Source of the DNA: Verrucomicrobiia bacterium
GTDB taxonomy: Bacteria > Verrucomicrobiota > Verrucomicrobiia > Verrucomicrobiales > Akkermansiaceae
Length of the DNA stretch: 64,000 nt
Reading direction: 5' to 3'
NCBI GenBank assembly: GCA_030430455.1
Contig: JAUIJB010000011.1
Coordinates: 1 to 64,000 of the forward strand
Positions within the stretch are counted from its first letter, which is position 1. Every line of letters begins with the position of its first letter. The notes under the pieces were generated by a model. That model was not told the origin of the DNA. It made no database searches and was given only the letters and a program-made list of their open reading frames with translations. The position numbers were made by a program, and so were the translations under genes. Shown here piece by piece: positions 37,991-48,989 of this stretch.

Positions 37991-39429
37991 TCGTAGAAGG
38001 GATTGTGGCGCAGCCGGAGGATCTGGCCGTCGGAGATGCGCAGCACGCCGGCCTCGCCGCGCAGGCTGAGGTCGCCGAGCGGCAGCGGCAGGTCGCCGTT
38101 CTCATTGGCTCCGTAGAGCGGGTCGTCGTTGGGAAACGGCAGCGCGGCGTGGGCAAGCGAGAACACCCCGCGCGGCCAGCTCAGGCCGAGTTCGCGCTCC
38201 TCGGTCCCACCCTCATGGCGACGCTGCTCGAGCAGCGCCGGCGTCCCGGACTTGCGGTTGCTCACCAGGGTCAGGTCATAGCCCAGCGACTCGGCCTCGA
38301 AGGCCGGCAGGAGGGCCGCCTCGTAGTCGTCCTTCACGAGCGACTCCATCCATGCGGCGCGGTTGACGTCGAACACCACCAGCTCGCTGCCCGGCTGGTC
38401 GAGCCGACCGTAGAGGCCGTCGACGATGTCGGCGATCTTCACCGTGGCGTCGACCGCCGAAACCTGGGTCCGCACCGGCGGAAACTCCCCCATCCGGCCG
38501 TTCTTCTCGAGCCGGGCGAGGCCCTCCGCCACCTCGCGGGTCATCCGGAAGGCCTGCACGCTGGCATTCATCGGCCACGACGAGTACTTGTAGGGGTCGA
38601 TCGCCGCGTTCACCGCCGACCAGTGCGCGCGGTCGTCGCCGGAAACGCCGGCGATCCAGTCGTGGTAGCGGGTGATCTCGGCCAGCGGCGTGATCCCGAT
38701 CATCGGCGAGACCAGCACCAGGGCGTCGGGCACCGGCAGCGAGTCGTCCTCGATCGAGCAAATCGCGTAGTGGGTCGTCAGCGCGCCGCCGTTCGAGAAG
38801 CCGGCGACGACCATCGGCGTCCCCTCGGGCAGGCGCCCGCGCAGGTCGCGGGCGGCGACGCGCACCGCGGCGGCCCAGTCCTGCCACTCGACCTGGGCGA
38901 GCGCGCCGGGGCAGGTGCCGTGGCCCGGCACGCGGAGCAGCATCACCGTGAAGCCCTCGTCGTGGAGGCGCTCGCCGAGCGCGCGGAAGGCATAGGGCGA
39001 GTCGCTCAGGCCGTGGATCATCAGCACACCGCCCCTGGGCCGCGGGACCTCGCGCAGCAGGCTGCGGTTCCAGTTGCGCGAGCCGTGCTTGCTCGGGTGG
39101 CAGATCGAGGCGGGATTGAAGCGGCAGAAGTCGCCGGCGGCGTCGCCCTTCCACGATTCCTCCTCGAAAGCCGCCAGCTCGGCGAAGACCTCGTCCTCCT
39201 GGGCGAGGTAGGCGTCGAAGCCGTAGTCGTCGGCCTCGTCCGCGGCGCTGAACTCGGAGGCCGGGAACTCGCGGTGCCAGCCGTCGAGCTCCGGCAGCGA
39301 CTTGGCGAACTGCGACCAGCCGAAGAAGACCGCGAAGACCACCAGGGTGAGCGTGACCAGCAGGGCGATCACCCCGGCGAGAATCAGCCGCCGCAGCAGC
39401 TTCCTGCTCATCGATTTCCAAGTCGACAT
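37891..39429 (-). CDS. Membrane-anchored alpha/beta hydrolase
   Basis: 512 residues from ATG 39429 (another ATG lies at 39411). One N-terminal membrane helix (LILAGVIALLVTLTLVVFAVFF), then a serine hydrolase domain: GGVLMIHGLSDSPYAFRALG (oxyanion HG), RVPGHGTCPG, and the nucleophile Ser212 in GFSNGG. An acid/His pair is less clear. The fold is that of a carboxylesterase/monoacylglycerol-lipase-like enzyme with a large insertion. The last 20 or so residues (RRSAPPSHSERWRAGE) are encoded by repeat R1, so the natural C-terminus was probably shorter. tRNA-Ala lies upstream on the same strand. Confidence 0.8.
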   Translation of the reverse strand: MSTWKSMSRKLLRRLILAGVIALLVTLTLVVFAVFFGWSQFAKSLPELDGWHREFPASEFSAADEADDYGFDAYLAQEDEVFAELAAFEEESWKGDAAGDFCRFNPASICHPSKHGSRNWNRSLLREVPRPRGGVLMIHGLSDSPYAFRALGERLHDEGFTVMLLRVPGHGTCPGALAQVEWQDWAAAVRVAARDLRGRLPEGTPMVVAGFSNGGALTTHYAICSIEDDSLPVPDALVLVSPMIGITPLAEITRYHDWIAGVSGDDRAHWSAVNAAIDPYKYSSWPMNASVQAFRMTREVAEGLARLEKNGRMGEFPPVRTQVSAVDATVKIADIVDGLYGRLDQPGSELVVFDVNRAAWMESLVKDDYEAALLPAFEAESLGYDLTLVSNRKSGTPALLEQRRHEGGTEERELGLSWPRGVFSLAHAALPFPNDDPLYGANENGDLPLPLGDLSLRGEAGVLRISDGQILRLRHNPFYDYMEDGIVGWVGRLERLRRSAPPSHSERWRAGE

Positions 39430-39561
39430 GGCCGCGACTCTAGGGGTCATCCCCGCGAGGGGGAGGGAAAAACGGTGGCGGAAGGGGCGACCGGGCGGGC
39501 GGCTGGCGGGACGCTCCAGCGACGGGACCCGAGGATCCGCGGGTCCGGGTCCGCCGGGACA

Positions 39562-39634
39562 TGGAGCATAGCGGAATCGAACCGCTGACCTTCTCATTGC
39601 GAACGAGACGCTCTACCAACTGAGCTAATGCCCC
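39562..39634 (-). tRNA. tRNA-Ala (anticodon CGC)
   Basis: A 73-base cloverleaf. The acceptor stem GGGGCAT/ATGCTCC contains the G3-U70 pair that identifies alanine tRNAs. D arm GCTC...GAGC; anticodon stem TCTCG/TGAGA around loop TTCGCAA (anticodon CGC); T arm AGCGG/CCGCT with TTCGATT. CCA is not encoded. Confidence 0.95.
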
Positions 39635-39850
39635 TCGTGTCCTCGGACGGGCTTGGTTTCCCCTCCCCGGCGGGCGAAATCAAGGGGAAAGATCGCTCCG
39701 CCGGGCCCGGGCGAGGCGGGCGGGCCCGGCGCTCGCGGCCGGCGCGATCGGGACCCGGATCGCTGGGACCGATCGGATTTGGGTCGATCCCTGATTGATT
39801 CCGGGAATTCCCAGCGTTGGGTTGCCCGAAGAGGCGGAGCCCCGCCAAAA

Positions 39851-39877
39851 ATCCATCCCATCCATCCCATCCATCCT
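39851..39877. repeat. 9-bp tandem repeat ATCCATCCC x3
   Basis: Three copies in the 39635-40088 gap. Apart from this, the gap is C-rich and I see no gene. The stretch just before the LysM gene (TTGAATCGCTTAACC at 40025) is the most promoter-like part. Confidence 0.8.
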
Positions 39878-40088
39878 GGTCCAGTATCCATCCCCTCCGT
39901 GGCCCGGCTACCTTCCCGCCCGCGGTCCAGCTCCCCTCCCGACCGCGGCCCGACTCCCTTCCCTCCCGCCCCGGGTCGGACCTCCGACCGCCCCGAGGGG
40001 AAAATCAGGGACAGGATTTCAGGCTTGAATCGCTTAACCTTCCTGAATGATCTTCGGTCCTAGCTGTCCGGCTCGCGTTCGTCCTCCC

Positions 40089-40598
40089 ATGGCACATCGA
40101 TTTTCTCGTCTCATCCTCGGACTCGGCGCGCTGGCGCTGTGCTCCTGCGGGAGTGGCTACCTCGGCGATCACCCGTCCGGCACGGGGCCCTTCGACGACC
40201 GCGGAAACTACATCGAGGAGTGGGCCGACAACCCCTCGAAGTGGAACGGCCGCTCGGTGGAGAAACCGAGCACGCCGGAGGAAAAGCCGCCGCCCCAGCT
40301 GGCGCGGAACGATTCCCGGTCATCGTCGTCTTCTTCATCATCTTCGAACACGACCGTCGTCCGCCGCGATCCGCCGCCGACGACCACCACGGTCACGGCG
40401 GTGAAGCCGAAGCCCAAGCCGAAGCCCAAGCCCAAGCCCAAGCCCAAGCCGAAGGTCCGCTACCACACGGTGAAGAAGGGCGACACGCTCTACGGCATCG
40501 CCAAGCGCTACGGCACCACGGTCGCGAAGATCCAGAAGGCCAATGGCATCCGCGGCAGCCTGATCAAGCCCGGCCAACGGCTGAAGGTGCCGTTGTAG
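40089..40598 (+). CDS. LysM-domain lipoprotein
   Basis: 169 residues. A signal peptide with a lipobox (LGALALCSC) suggests acylation at Cys. A disordered Ser-rich and then Lys-Pro spacer (nine or so KP repeats, a wall-spanning type) leads to a C-terminal LysM domain: [20 protein letters not shown], then IQKANGI and [11 protein letters not shown]. It probably binds peptidoglycan from the outer membrane. Interestingly, the lipoprotein-modifying enzyme gene lgt is the next gene, convergent. Confidence 0.88.
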   Translation: MAHRFSRLILGLGALALCSCGSGYLGDHPSGTGPFDDRGNYIEEWADNPSKWNGRSVEKPSTPEEKPPPQLARNDSRSSSSSSSSSNTTVVRRDPPPTTTTVTAVKPKPKPKPKPKPKPKPKVRYHTVKKGDTLYGIAKRYGTTVAKIQKANGIRGSLIKPGQRLKVPL

Positions 40599-40708
40599 GG
40601 ACAAAAGGTCCTGCGGGCGGAGAGGATGCGGCGCCGGATGACGGTCCGGACCGGCTGGAAAGCGCCGGTTGGGCGGTCAGCGGCGGCACGAGGTGGCGGA
40701 GCACAGGG

Positions 40709-40732
40709 AATGGGACCCATGGGACCTATGGT
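40709..40732. repeat. Short tandem repeat CATGGGACC-type
   Basis: TGGGACCCATGGGACCTATGG; two to three imperfect copies lie across the 3' end of lgt. Confidence 0.5.
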
Positions 40733-41748
40733 CTTGGACTTCCCATTTGCTGGTCCGCTGGCTGCTTCTTTCTTGCCGCGAAGAGAAAGACGACGCCTGC
40801 GGCGATCATGAAGAGCGAGAGGAACTGGCCGCCGGTGAGGGGGCCGATCAGCTTGGAGTCGGGCTCGCGGAACTGCTCGGCGATGATCCGGCCTGCGGCG
40901 TAGGCGATGAAGAACAAGCCGGTGAGCACGCCGTGCGGGAGCATCGGGTAGCGCAGCCGGACCCACCACAGCAGCGCGAACAGCAAGGCCCCCTCGAGAG
41001 CGGCCTCGTAGAGCTGCGAGGGGTGGCGCGGCTCGAGGTACGGGGCGATGGCCTCGGAGACCTCCGGGTTGCGGCGCTGGGCCCCGATCAGCCACTCGAA
41101 GTGCGGGCCGTCGGGATGCTCGGTGATGGCCTGGGCGAGGCGCGGGTCGACACCGGCCGCGGCGTCGACGGCATCCGCCAGGAAGCGCCCCTCCTCCGCC
41201 GGCTGCTCGACCAGGGTCTTCGGGAACTTCACCGCCCACGGCACGCCCGCGGCGGAGCGTCCGTAGAGCTCGCCATTGATGAAATTCGCCAGCCGCCCGA
41301 ACATCAAGCCAAGCGGCGCCACCACGCAGAGCCCGTCGCCCAAACCGAACCACGAGACCTTCTTCCTCCGCGCGTAGAACCAGGTGAACACGACCAGCCC
41401 GAGCACGCCGCCGTGGCTTGCCATGCCGCCCTCCCAGACCCGCAGGATGACCATCGGGTCATCGAGCAGCCAGCCCCACCCGTGCGTCTGCGGGTGGTAG
41501 TAGAACATGTAGCCGAGCCGCCCGCCGATGAAGACCCCGAAGATCGCCGCGGCGGCGATGAAGTCGCCCGCCGCCCCGGGCGGCAGGACCCACAGCTTGC
41601 GCTTCGAAAGAACATTGAGCAGCCAGGCGCCGACGATGAAGGCGGCGAGGTAGGCGAGGCCGTACCAGCGCAGCGCGATCGCGTCGTTGATCCGGAAGAT
41701 GACCGGGTTCAGGTCGTGGACGTAGGTGGCGAGCACGGCGCGGAGCAC
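40726..41748 (-). CDS. lgt: Prolipoprotein diacylglyceryl transferase
   Basis: An inner-membrane enzyme that transfers diacylglycerol to the lipobox Cys of prolipoproteins. The family signature GRLANFINGELYGR is present, as are the N-terminal RWYGLAYLAAF with the conserved Arg/Tyr, the central WEGGMASHGG and C-terminal RHPSQLYEA. Compared with E. coli Lgt, an insertion of about 55 residues (rich in Glu/Asp/Pro) lies between AVKFP and RHPSQLYE. GTG 41748 is my choice of start; a TTG at 41772 would add eight residues. Seven or so hydrophobic helices are visible. Confidence 0.93.
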   Translation of the reverse strand: MLRAVLATYVHDLNPVIFRINDAIALRWYGLAYLAAFIVGAWLLNVLSKRKLWVLPPGAAGDFIAAAAIFGVFIGGRLGYMFYYHPQTHGWGWLLDDPMVILRVWEGGMASHGGVLGLVVFTWFYARRKKVSWFGLGDGLCVVAPLGLMFGRLANFINGELYGRSAAGVPWAVKFPKTLVEQPAEEGRFLADAVDAAAGVDPRLAQAITEHPDGPHFEWLIGAQRRNPEVSEAIAPYLEPRHPSQLYEAALEGALLFALLWWVRLRYPMLPHGVLTGLFFIAYAAGRIIAEQFREPDSKLIGPLTGGQFLSLFMIAAGVVFLFAARKKQPADQQMGSPRP

Positions 41749-41796
41749 AATCGATTTCCCCCCGGCCGGCAAGCCGCGGAAAACCGCTTCAGGGGA

Positions 41797-42876
41797 TCAG
41801 AGGAAGCGGGTCAGGCCGTCGACGGCCGCGCGGTCGAGCCGCCCGACCAGGCTCGTCACCAGGCGCACGGTGGCGAGGTAGTCGTCGACGTCGATGATCC
41901 CCTGGTGCGAGTGGATGTAGCGCGCCGGCACGCCGATGACCACGCAGGGGATGCCGCGGCCGGCGACGTGGAAGGACTTGGCGTCGGTCCCGCCGCTGCG
42001 CCGCACCGCGACCTGGTGCGGGATGCCCTCGACCCGCGCGGTCTCGATCGTCAGCTCCGCCAGCCGCGGGTTGCCGATGGCCGAGGGGTCGAACAGGCGG
42101 ACCTGGGCGCCGCCGCCGAGCTTGCCCTGGCTCTGCTGCGGCGGGAAGCCCGGGGTGTCGTCGGCCGGCGGCCCCTCGAGCACCACCACCACCTCCGGCT
42201 CGGCGTGGACGGCGGCGGTGATCGCACCGCGGGTGCCGACCTCCTCCTGCACGGTGCCGCCGATCCACAGGTGGTTCGGGCGGGGCCGGCCGGCGAGCTC
42301 CTCGCCGGCATGGATCGCCGCGGCCATGCCGACGCGGTTGTCGAAGGCCTTTGACAGGTAGCGCCCGCCGACCGACATCGGCTCGAAGCCACCCGCCGGC
42401 GCGACCGGGTCGCCGAGGGCGATGCCGAGGCGGTGCTCGACCTCGTGGCGCGAGGAGGCGCCGACGTCGATGAACATCTGCTCGATCTCGATCACCCGGT
42501 GGCGCTGCGCCGGCGGCAGGAAGTGCGGCGGCTGCGAGGCGATCACCCCCGTCACCTTGTCGCCGCCGCGGGTCTTCACGACCACCCGCTGCGAGAGCAG
42601 CGTGTGCGGCCACCATCCACCGAGCGGCACGAAGCTGAGGAAGCCGTCCGGGGTGATGTCCTGGACCATGAAGCCGACCTCGTCCATGTGGCCGGCGACG
42701 AGCACCCGCGGCCCGTCGCCGCCGAGGTCGCAGAAGACCGAGCCATTGGCGTCCGATGACAGCGCGCCGCTGCCGCCCAGCTCGCGGGCGAAGATTTCCC
42801 TCACCTCGTCCTCGCGACCCGGCACGGCATGCGCCTCGGTCAGCTCCCGCAACAAATCCAGCCCGCGTTCCTTCAT
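41797..42876 (-). CDS. M42-family metal-dependent aminopeptidase
   Basis: 359 residues, cytoplasmic. M42 motifs in order: AGHMDEVGF (first metal His and the catalytic Asp), KAFDNRVGMA (bridging Asp), GTVQEEVGTRGA (catalytic Glu pair), SGGTDAKSFHVAGRGIP (Asp ligand) and a C-terminal YIHSHQGIIDVDDY with the last His ligand. All dinuclear-metal ligands are in place. Related to CelM/FrvX/YsdC, tetrahedral peptidases that trim small peptides. ATG at 42876; an upstream extension is poorly supported. Confidence 0.93.
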   Translation of the reverse strand: MKERGLDLLRELTEAHAVPGREDEVREIFARELGGSGALSSDANGSVFCDLGGDGPRVLVAGHMDEVGFMVQDITPDGFLSFVPLGGWWPHTLLSQRVVVKTRGGDKVTGVIASQPPHFLPPAQRHRVIEIEQMFIDVGASSRHEVEHRLGIALGDPVAPAGGFEPMSVGGRYLSKAFDNRVGMAAAIHAGEELAGRPRPNHLWIGGTVQEEVGTRGAITAAVHAEPEVVVVLEGPPADDTPGFPPQQSQGKLGGGAQVRLFDPSAIGNPRLAELTIETARVEGIPHQVAVRRSGGTDAKSFHVAGRGIPCVVIGVPARYIHSHQGIIDVDDYLATVRLVTSLVGRLDRAAVDGLTRFL

Positions 42877-42962
42877 GGCGGCGACGCTAGCGCTTGCCCG
42901 AAAGCGCGGCAAGGCTCCGGGGACCCGGCGCCCGGGGGCGCGCACCCACCCGGGTGGACGCG

Positions 42963-43000
42963 GAAGACCCCGGCCACGATGCGCGTGAACCGGGGTCTTC
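42963..43000 (-). terminator. Hairpin after the outer-membrane-like protein gene
   Basis: An 11-bp perfect stem (GAAGACCCCGG/CCGGGGTCTTC) around a 16-base loop, starting about 30 bases after the stop of the gene at 43031. There is no T tract, so it may stabilise a 3' end rather than terminate alone. Confidence 0.4.
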
Positions 43001-43030
43001 GGGTACCAGCCAAATGAGGGTTCCGGCGGC

Positions 43031-43987
43031 CTAGAAGCGCCACACCAGGTCGACCGTGAAGCGGTCCTTCATGACGCCTTCGTTCTGGTCGGTGAGTGGC
43101 ATCTCGTAGGCGACGCCGACGTCGACGCCGTCGACGATGCGCGAGCGGAAGCCGACGGCCGCGGTCACGAAGTCGCGGTTGGCGGAGGCGTTCGAGGCGC
43201 CGAAGTTCAGCAGGTCCATGCCCTCGAACTGGGCCACCGCCGGCACGGCACCGCCGGCCTGCGAGAAGTAGTTGAAGCGGCCGTTGCCGGCATCGAGGAC
43301 ATGGTGCCAGTTCACCTCGACCAGCGGGATGAACCACGGCACGACCTCGTAGCTGGCGTGCGCGCTCATGAAGGAGGTCGTCGACAGCTGGCCGTCAAAG
43401 GGCAGGTGCACGCCGGCGCCACCGGCGAGCTGGAAGTCGTCCCACATCTTCAGCGCCGAGACGATCAGGTTGGTCGAGAGCTCGCCCTCGCCCTGGAACA
43501 CGTCGTGGTTGCCGGTCGGGATCTCGACCGTCAGCGTGCCGCTCACCACGAACTCGTTCGCCGGGTCGTAGATGAAGGCATACTTGAGACCGCCGGCGAG
43601 GTTGGCGAAGCCGGACTCGTCGGACCACAGCGGGGTGGTGTCGGGGTCGATGCGGACGTAGCCGTCCTTGGTCGCGACGATCGACAGCCGCTCGCTGAGG
43701 GCGACCTCGAACTGCAGCGCGTAGACCTCCACGTCGCCACCCATCGCCAGCGCCGGGCTGATCGTCGTGGCCACCGTGTTGGGCAGGCGGTGGTACATGA
43801 AGATCGGGTGGATGTTCGTCGTCGGCAGGGCGAGGTCGAACAGGGTCGGGTTCGAGATCGGACGGCGGGCCGTCTCGAAGGGCGTCGTCGTCATGGGCGG
43901 CGCGGCTTCCTCGATCATGACGGTTCCGGCGAAAACCGGGAGCGTCACGGCACAGGCCACCGACAGGGCATGGATGGTTTGTTTCAT
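43031..43987 (-). CDS. Outer-membrane beta-barrel-like protein
   Basis: 318 residues with a signal peptide (MKQTIHALSVACAVTLPVFA) and a C-terminal aromatic (VDLVWRF), as expected of outer-membrane barrels. The body alternates short hydrophobic strands and polar turns: VEVYALQFEVALSERLSIVA, GGLKYAFIYDPANEFVVSG, FVTAAVGFRSRIVDGVDVGV. I cannot assign a transport substrate. Alone on its strand, with a hairpin following. Confidence 0.7.
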   Translation of the reverse strand: MKQTIHALSVACAVTLPVFAGTVMIEEAAPPMTTTPFETARRPISNPTLFDLALPTTNIHPIFMYHRLPNTVATTISPALAMGGDVEVYALQFEVALSERLSIVATKDGYVRIDPDTTPLWSDESGFANLAGGLKYAFIYDPANEFVVSGTLTVEIPTGNHDVFQGEGELSTNLIVSALKMWDDFQLAGGAGVHLPFDGQLSTTSFMSAHASYEVVPWFIPLVEVNWHHVLDAGNGRFNYFSQAGGAVPAVAQFEGMDLLNFGASNASANRDFVTAAVGFRSRIVDGVDVGVAYEMPLTDQNEGVMKDRFTVDLVWRF

Positions 43988-44144
43988 GGGTCTCGTGAAT
44001 GCAGATGAAACCGGCTCACAGTCCGGATGCGGGAGGATTTCCGGGCGCGGCGGATCCGGCTATGCCTCCCCCGGCGGAATTTACGCAAATCCTGCTTCAC
44101 CGGAACCCGCCGGACCGTGCGACCCCAGTCGCGCCCGGGCCTCA

Positions 44145-44230
44145 AGTCGGAGGTCGGAGGTCGTCCTCGTCGTCGTTCTCGTGCTCGTGCTCGTTCTCGA
44201 TTCTTTCGCCAAAGCGAGGGCGGGGCGAAG
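44145..44230. repeat. Intergenic mosaic repeat R2, copy B (reverse orientation)
   Basis: The reverse complement of the R2 element at 33011-33080, with one extra six-base unit. It ends in GGTCGGAGGTCG, which also occurs (inverted) near 37779-37791. The 43988-44383 gap contains this repeat and a small GC-rich hairpin near 44334, no gene. Confidence 0.7.
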
Positions 44231-44383
44231 TGAGGCGGAACGCGAGGGCGATCCGGACTTCGTCTGCGCTGCTGCCGGGCTGGTGGAACCCGGGGGCGTC
44301 GGAGGGCGGAGGCACCCCGTGCCATCCTGGTCGGGCGCGACCGGGGTCGCGCGGTCCGGCCAGCCCCCCGCCATCCGCGCCGC

Positions 44384-45196
44384 TCAGCCGGGTTCGCCCT
44401 TGGCGGCCTGCCAGGCGGCCTCCATCTGGGCGAGGCTGGCGGCCTCGAGGGTCAATCCCTGTTGCGCCAGCGCGCGCTCCATGGCACCGAAGCGGCGCTC
44501 GAACTTGTCGTTGGCGGCGGCCATGACCAGCTCGGGGTCAAGGCGCCGGGTGCGGGCCAGGTTGACCACCGAGAACAGCAGGTCGCCGAGTTCCTCCTCG
44601 AAGGCGGCGGGGTCGTCGAGCACCGCCTCCATCTCGCCGAGCTCCTCGCGCAGCTTGGCGAGCACGCCGGCCTCGTCGGGCCAGTCGAAGCCGACCTTCG
44701 CCGCCTTCTTCTGCAGCTTGGCCGCGCGCAGCAGCGCCGGCAGGCCGTGGCCGACGCGGTGCAGGTGGGGCTCCGCCTCGTCGCCCTTCTCGGCGCGCTT
44801 GATCTCGTCCCACTGCTGAAGCACGGCATCCGTCGTACCAGCCGCGCTTCCGGCGCTGCCGGCGAAGACGTGCGGGTGTCGCCGCACCAGCTTGTCGGAG
44901 ATCCCGCGGGCGACCTCGTCGAGATCGAAGCGCCCCGCCTCGGCGGCCAGCTCGCCGTGGAAGACCACCTGCAGCAGCAGGTCGCCGAGCTCCTCGCAGA
45001 GGTGGTCGTGGTCGCCGCGGCGGATGCAGTCGACCGTCTCGTAGGCCTCCTCGATGAGGTTCGAGACCAGGCTCTCGTGGGTCTGCTCGGCGTCCCACGG
45101 GCAGCCGCCCGGCGCGCGCAGGCGGTGCATGATCGCCCGCAGCCGCTCCATCTGCCGCCCCTTGTCGCGGCATTCGATCATCTCCCGGTCGTTCAT
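44384..45196 (-). CDS. mazG: Nucleoside triphosphate pyrophosphohydrolase MazG
   Basis: Hydrolyses (d)NTPs to the monophosphate and pyrophosphate, a housecleaning and stringent-response-linked role. 270 residues with two MazG domains: the first with CPWDAEQTHESLVSNLIEEAYE and EELGDLLLQVVFH (the EExxE...ExxD metal sites), the second with KVGFDWPDEAGVLAKLREEL and EEELGDLLFSVVNLARTR. Length matches E. coli MazG (263). The ATG at 45196 overlaps the rhomboid stop by 4 bases, so the two are translationally coupled. Confidence 0.95.
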   Translation of the reverse strand: MNDREMIECRDKGRQMERLRAIMHRLRAPGGCPWDAEQTHESLVSNLIEEAYETVDCIRRGDHDHLCEELGDLLLQVVFHGELAAEAGRFDLDEVARGISDKLVRRHPHVFAGSAGSAAGTTDAVLQQWDEIKRAEKGDEAEPHLHRVGHGLPALLRAAKLQKKAAKVGFDWPDEAGVLAKLREELGEMEAVLDDPAAFEEELGDLLFSVVNLARTRRLDPELVMAAANDKFERRFGAMERALAQQGLTLEAASLAQMEAAWQAAKGEPG

Positions 45197-46074
45197 TTCT
45201 CCTCGCGGCTGGCGCGCTCGAGCACCTTCCTCTCCTTCTCGGTCAGGCTGCCGATCCCCTCGCGGCCGACCTTGTCGAGGATGCGGTCGACCTCGGTCGC
45301 GGCGTTCGGGTCGATGTGGCTGCGCGGGCGCAGCTTCGAGGGCATCGGCCCGGTGAACTCCTTCGGCCGGATGACCTTGCGGCCCGGCCGCTCGCCACGG
45401 CCGAGCAGCCAGGGGAACTTCATCATGATGAAGCCGGCGATCGCGCCGCCGAGGTGGCCGGCCTCGCCGCCGTTGTTGAGCCCCGAGGAGGGGAAGAGGT
45501 AGCCCAGCACGATCGTCCCCGCGGCGATCGCGGCGAGCGCGATGGCCAGCTGGCGCATCGTCAGGCTGATCGGCGGGAACAGCAACTGGACGCGCATCGC
45601 CGGGGCGATCACGTAGACGGCGGCGAAGAAGCCGAACACCCCGGCCGAGGCGCCCACCAGCGGGATGTCGGGCTGGGGGATCAGCCGGACCAGCCAAAGC
45701 AGCGTGTAGAACAGCGCCCCGGCCACCCCGCAGACAAGGTAGAAGGTCAGGAAGGGGCGCGCGCCCCAGTAGCGCTCGACGAAGGGCCCGAAGAAGTAGA
45801 TCCCGATGCTGTTGAAGAGGACGTGCCCGAAGTCGGCGTGGAGGAACTGGAAGGTGACCAGCTCCCAGATCCGGAACTCACGGAAGGCGCTGTGGACGGT
45901 GAAACAGAAGTTCTCGTTGAACCATCCGTAGCGGTCGCCCGGGTTCCGGCCGAACAGGTCGAGGACGAAGATCCCGATGTTCAGGATCAGCAGCCACTTG
46001 GTCACCGGCGGCAGGCTCGGGCGCCGGGTGCGCTGCATGTAGGGTCTCGGGTGACTGGCCACGGGCGCTCCCAT
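45193..46074 (-). CDS. Rhomboid-family intramembrane serine protease
   Basis: Six hydrophobic segments. The catalytic Ser lies in VGASAGVFGFF and the catalytic His in GEAGHLGGAIAGF, with the N-terminal FLHADFGHVLFNSIGI motif; the dyad is intact. A long cytoplasmic tail (about 70 residues, RPKEFTGPMPSKLRPRSHID to the end) follows. The start is uncertain: ATG 46074 or ATG 46038. Substrates are unknown. Overlaps mazG by 4 bases. Confidence 0.9.
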   Translation of the reverse strand: MGAPVASHPRPYMQRTRRPSLPPVTKWLLILNIGIFVLDLFGRNPGDRYGWFNENFCFTVHSAFREFRIWELVTFQFLHADFGHVLFNSIGIYFFGPFVERYWGARPFLTFYLVCGVAGALFYTLLWLVRLIPQPDIPLVGASAGVFGFFAAVYVIAPAMRVQLLFPPISLTMRQLAIALAAIAAGTIVLGYLFPSSGLNNGGEAGHLGGAIAGFIMMKFPWLLGRGERPGRKVIRPKEFTGPMPSKLRPRSHIDPNAATEVDRILDKVGREGIGSLTEKERKVLERASREEK

Positions 46075-46300
46075 AGCACGCCCCCCGGGAAGGGGCAAGG
46101 GGCCCGGCACAAGCGCGAAATCCCCGCCCGCACCGGAATGCGAATCCGCCAACGGGATCGCATTCATGAGCGCCCGGCATGGACGACAAAAAAGTCACGG
46201 GATTGTTGATGGTTTCACGCGACAGGCACGTAGGATGCTCGATGTTCTCCCGGCGGAAGCCATCCTGGCCGATGCCTGAACACACACCCACACCCACGTC

Positions 46301-46687
46301 ATGAGCAGCCGACTGGCAAACAAGACGTTCCCCGACGACCGAACGGTGTCGTCCGAGCTGACCCTTGGGGACAGCTGGGACTCCACCGCGGTTTCGGAAC
46401 TGATTCGCTCCAAGTCCAGCTTGGGCGAGACCCCGGCCTTCCTCTTCCTGGGCCGGAAGGAAACCGCGCTCCTGCGCGATCACCTCGGCGCCGCCTTCGG
46501 TGCCGATACCGTGACCACCCTCCACGACTCCTATTACATGGGTCTCGAGGTGGTCGAAATCGACTGTGACAGCTTCGTCTTCGCCGGAGGACGCAAGATC
46601 ATCCGCACCCTGCAGGATCCGATCTCGCGCCGTCCCGCGTGGCACGACCGGGACACCGACTCGCTGTGGCAGTTCCGCGTGGCTTGA
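46301..46687 (+). CDS. Small conserved-looking protein of unknown function
   Basis: 128 residues, soluble, no signal. An alpha/beta pattern is evident ([20 protein letters not shown], then [20 protein letters not shown]), ending [18 protein letters not shown]. The charge distribution and codon use look like a true gene, and a strong hairpin follows 100 bases later. I recognise no family; the first part of its pattern slightly recalls phage-encoded capsid-associated proteins, but this is weak. Confidence 0.6.
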   Translation: MSSRLANKTFPDDRTVSSELTLGDSWDSTAVSELIRSKSSLGETPAFLFLGRKETALLRDHLGAAFGADTVTTLHDSYYMGLEVVEIDCDSFVFAGGRKIIRTLQDPISRRPAWHDRDTDSLWQFRVA

Positions 46688-46786
46688 TCACCCCCGTTCA
46701 GGTCCGAGCATCCATTCTCCCCCCGGCGGACGGCCGCGACCCCCTGATTCACCAGGACGGGCCACGGCGGTTCACCAGCCAAATAC

Positions 46787-46816
46787 AACGGCGACCTCCG
46801 CGAGGGGGTCGCCGTT
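46787..46816 (+). terminator. Hairpin terminator-like structure
   Basis: AACGGCGACC/GGTCGCCGTT, a perfect 10-bp stem with a 10-base loop, followed by CCTGTTTG. It follows the small gene ending at 46687 by 100 bases. The weak T run makes termination uncertain. Confidence 0.5.
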
Positions 46817-46950
46817 CCTGTTTGCGGGGCGACGGGGCGGCGGGGCGGCGGCGCCGGGCGACCCGCAGCGGATCCATGGCGCGGGTGGCGGAGCGGGTTC
46901 GCGGGCACGCCGGGGAAAACCGCGCGCGGAGCGCGACCGATCCGGCGGGC

Positions 46951-46967
46951 TTCATGAGTTCCATGAA
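46951..46967. promoter_or_regulatory. TTCATG-N5-CATGAA palindrome upstream of pckG
   Basis: A perfect six-base inverted repeat in the 379-base gap before pckG, about 100 bases from its start. The following stretch (CAATCATATTTTCCTATCG) is the only A/T-rich part and the likely promoter. Operator function is inferred only from position and symmetry. Confidence 0.3.
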
Positions 46968-47066
46968 AACACAAGCCGCCACCGGATCCGCATCACGCGG
47001 AGAATTCCAATCATATTTTCCTATCGGATTGCGCGCCATCGACGTCCTCCGCTGAATACCGCCGAC

Positions 47067-48902
<1,836 letters not shown>

Positions 48903-48936
48903 TCCCGCGCGAGGTCGCAGGCGACCATCGATCCCC

Positions 48937-48970
48937 GGCCCGTTCCGCCACTGGTGGAGCGGGCCTTTTT
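48937..48970 (+). terminator. Intrinsic terminator of pckG
   Basis: GGCCCGTTCCGCCAC pairs with GTGGAGCGGGCC (two mismatches), followed by TTTTT. It lies 35 bases after the pckG stop. Confidence 0.85.
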
Positions 48971-48989
48971 CATGGTGCCGCCGCGGCGG

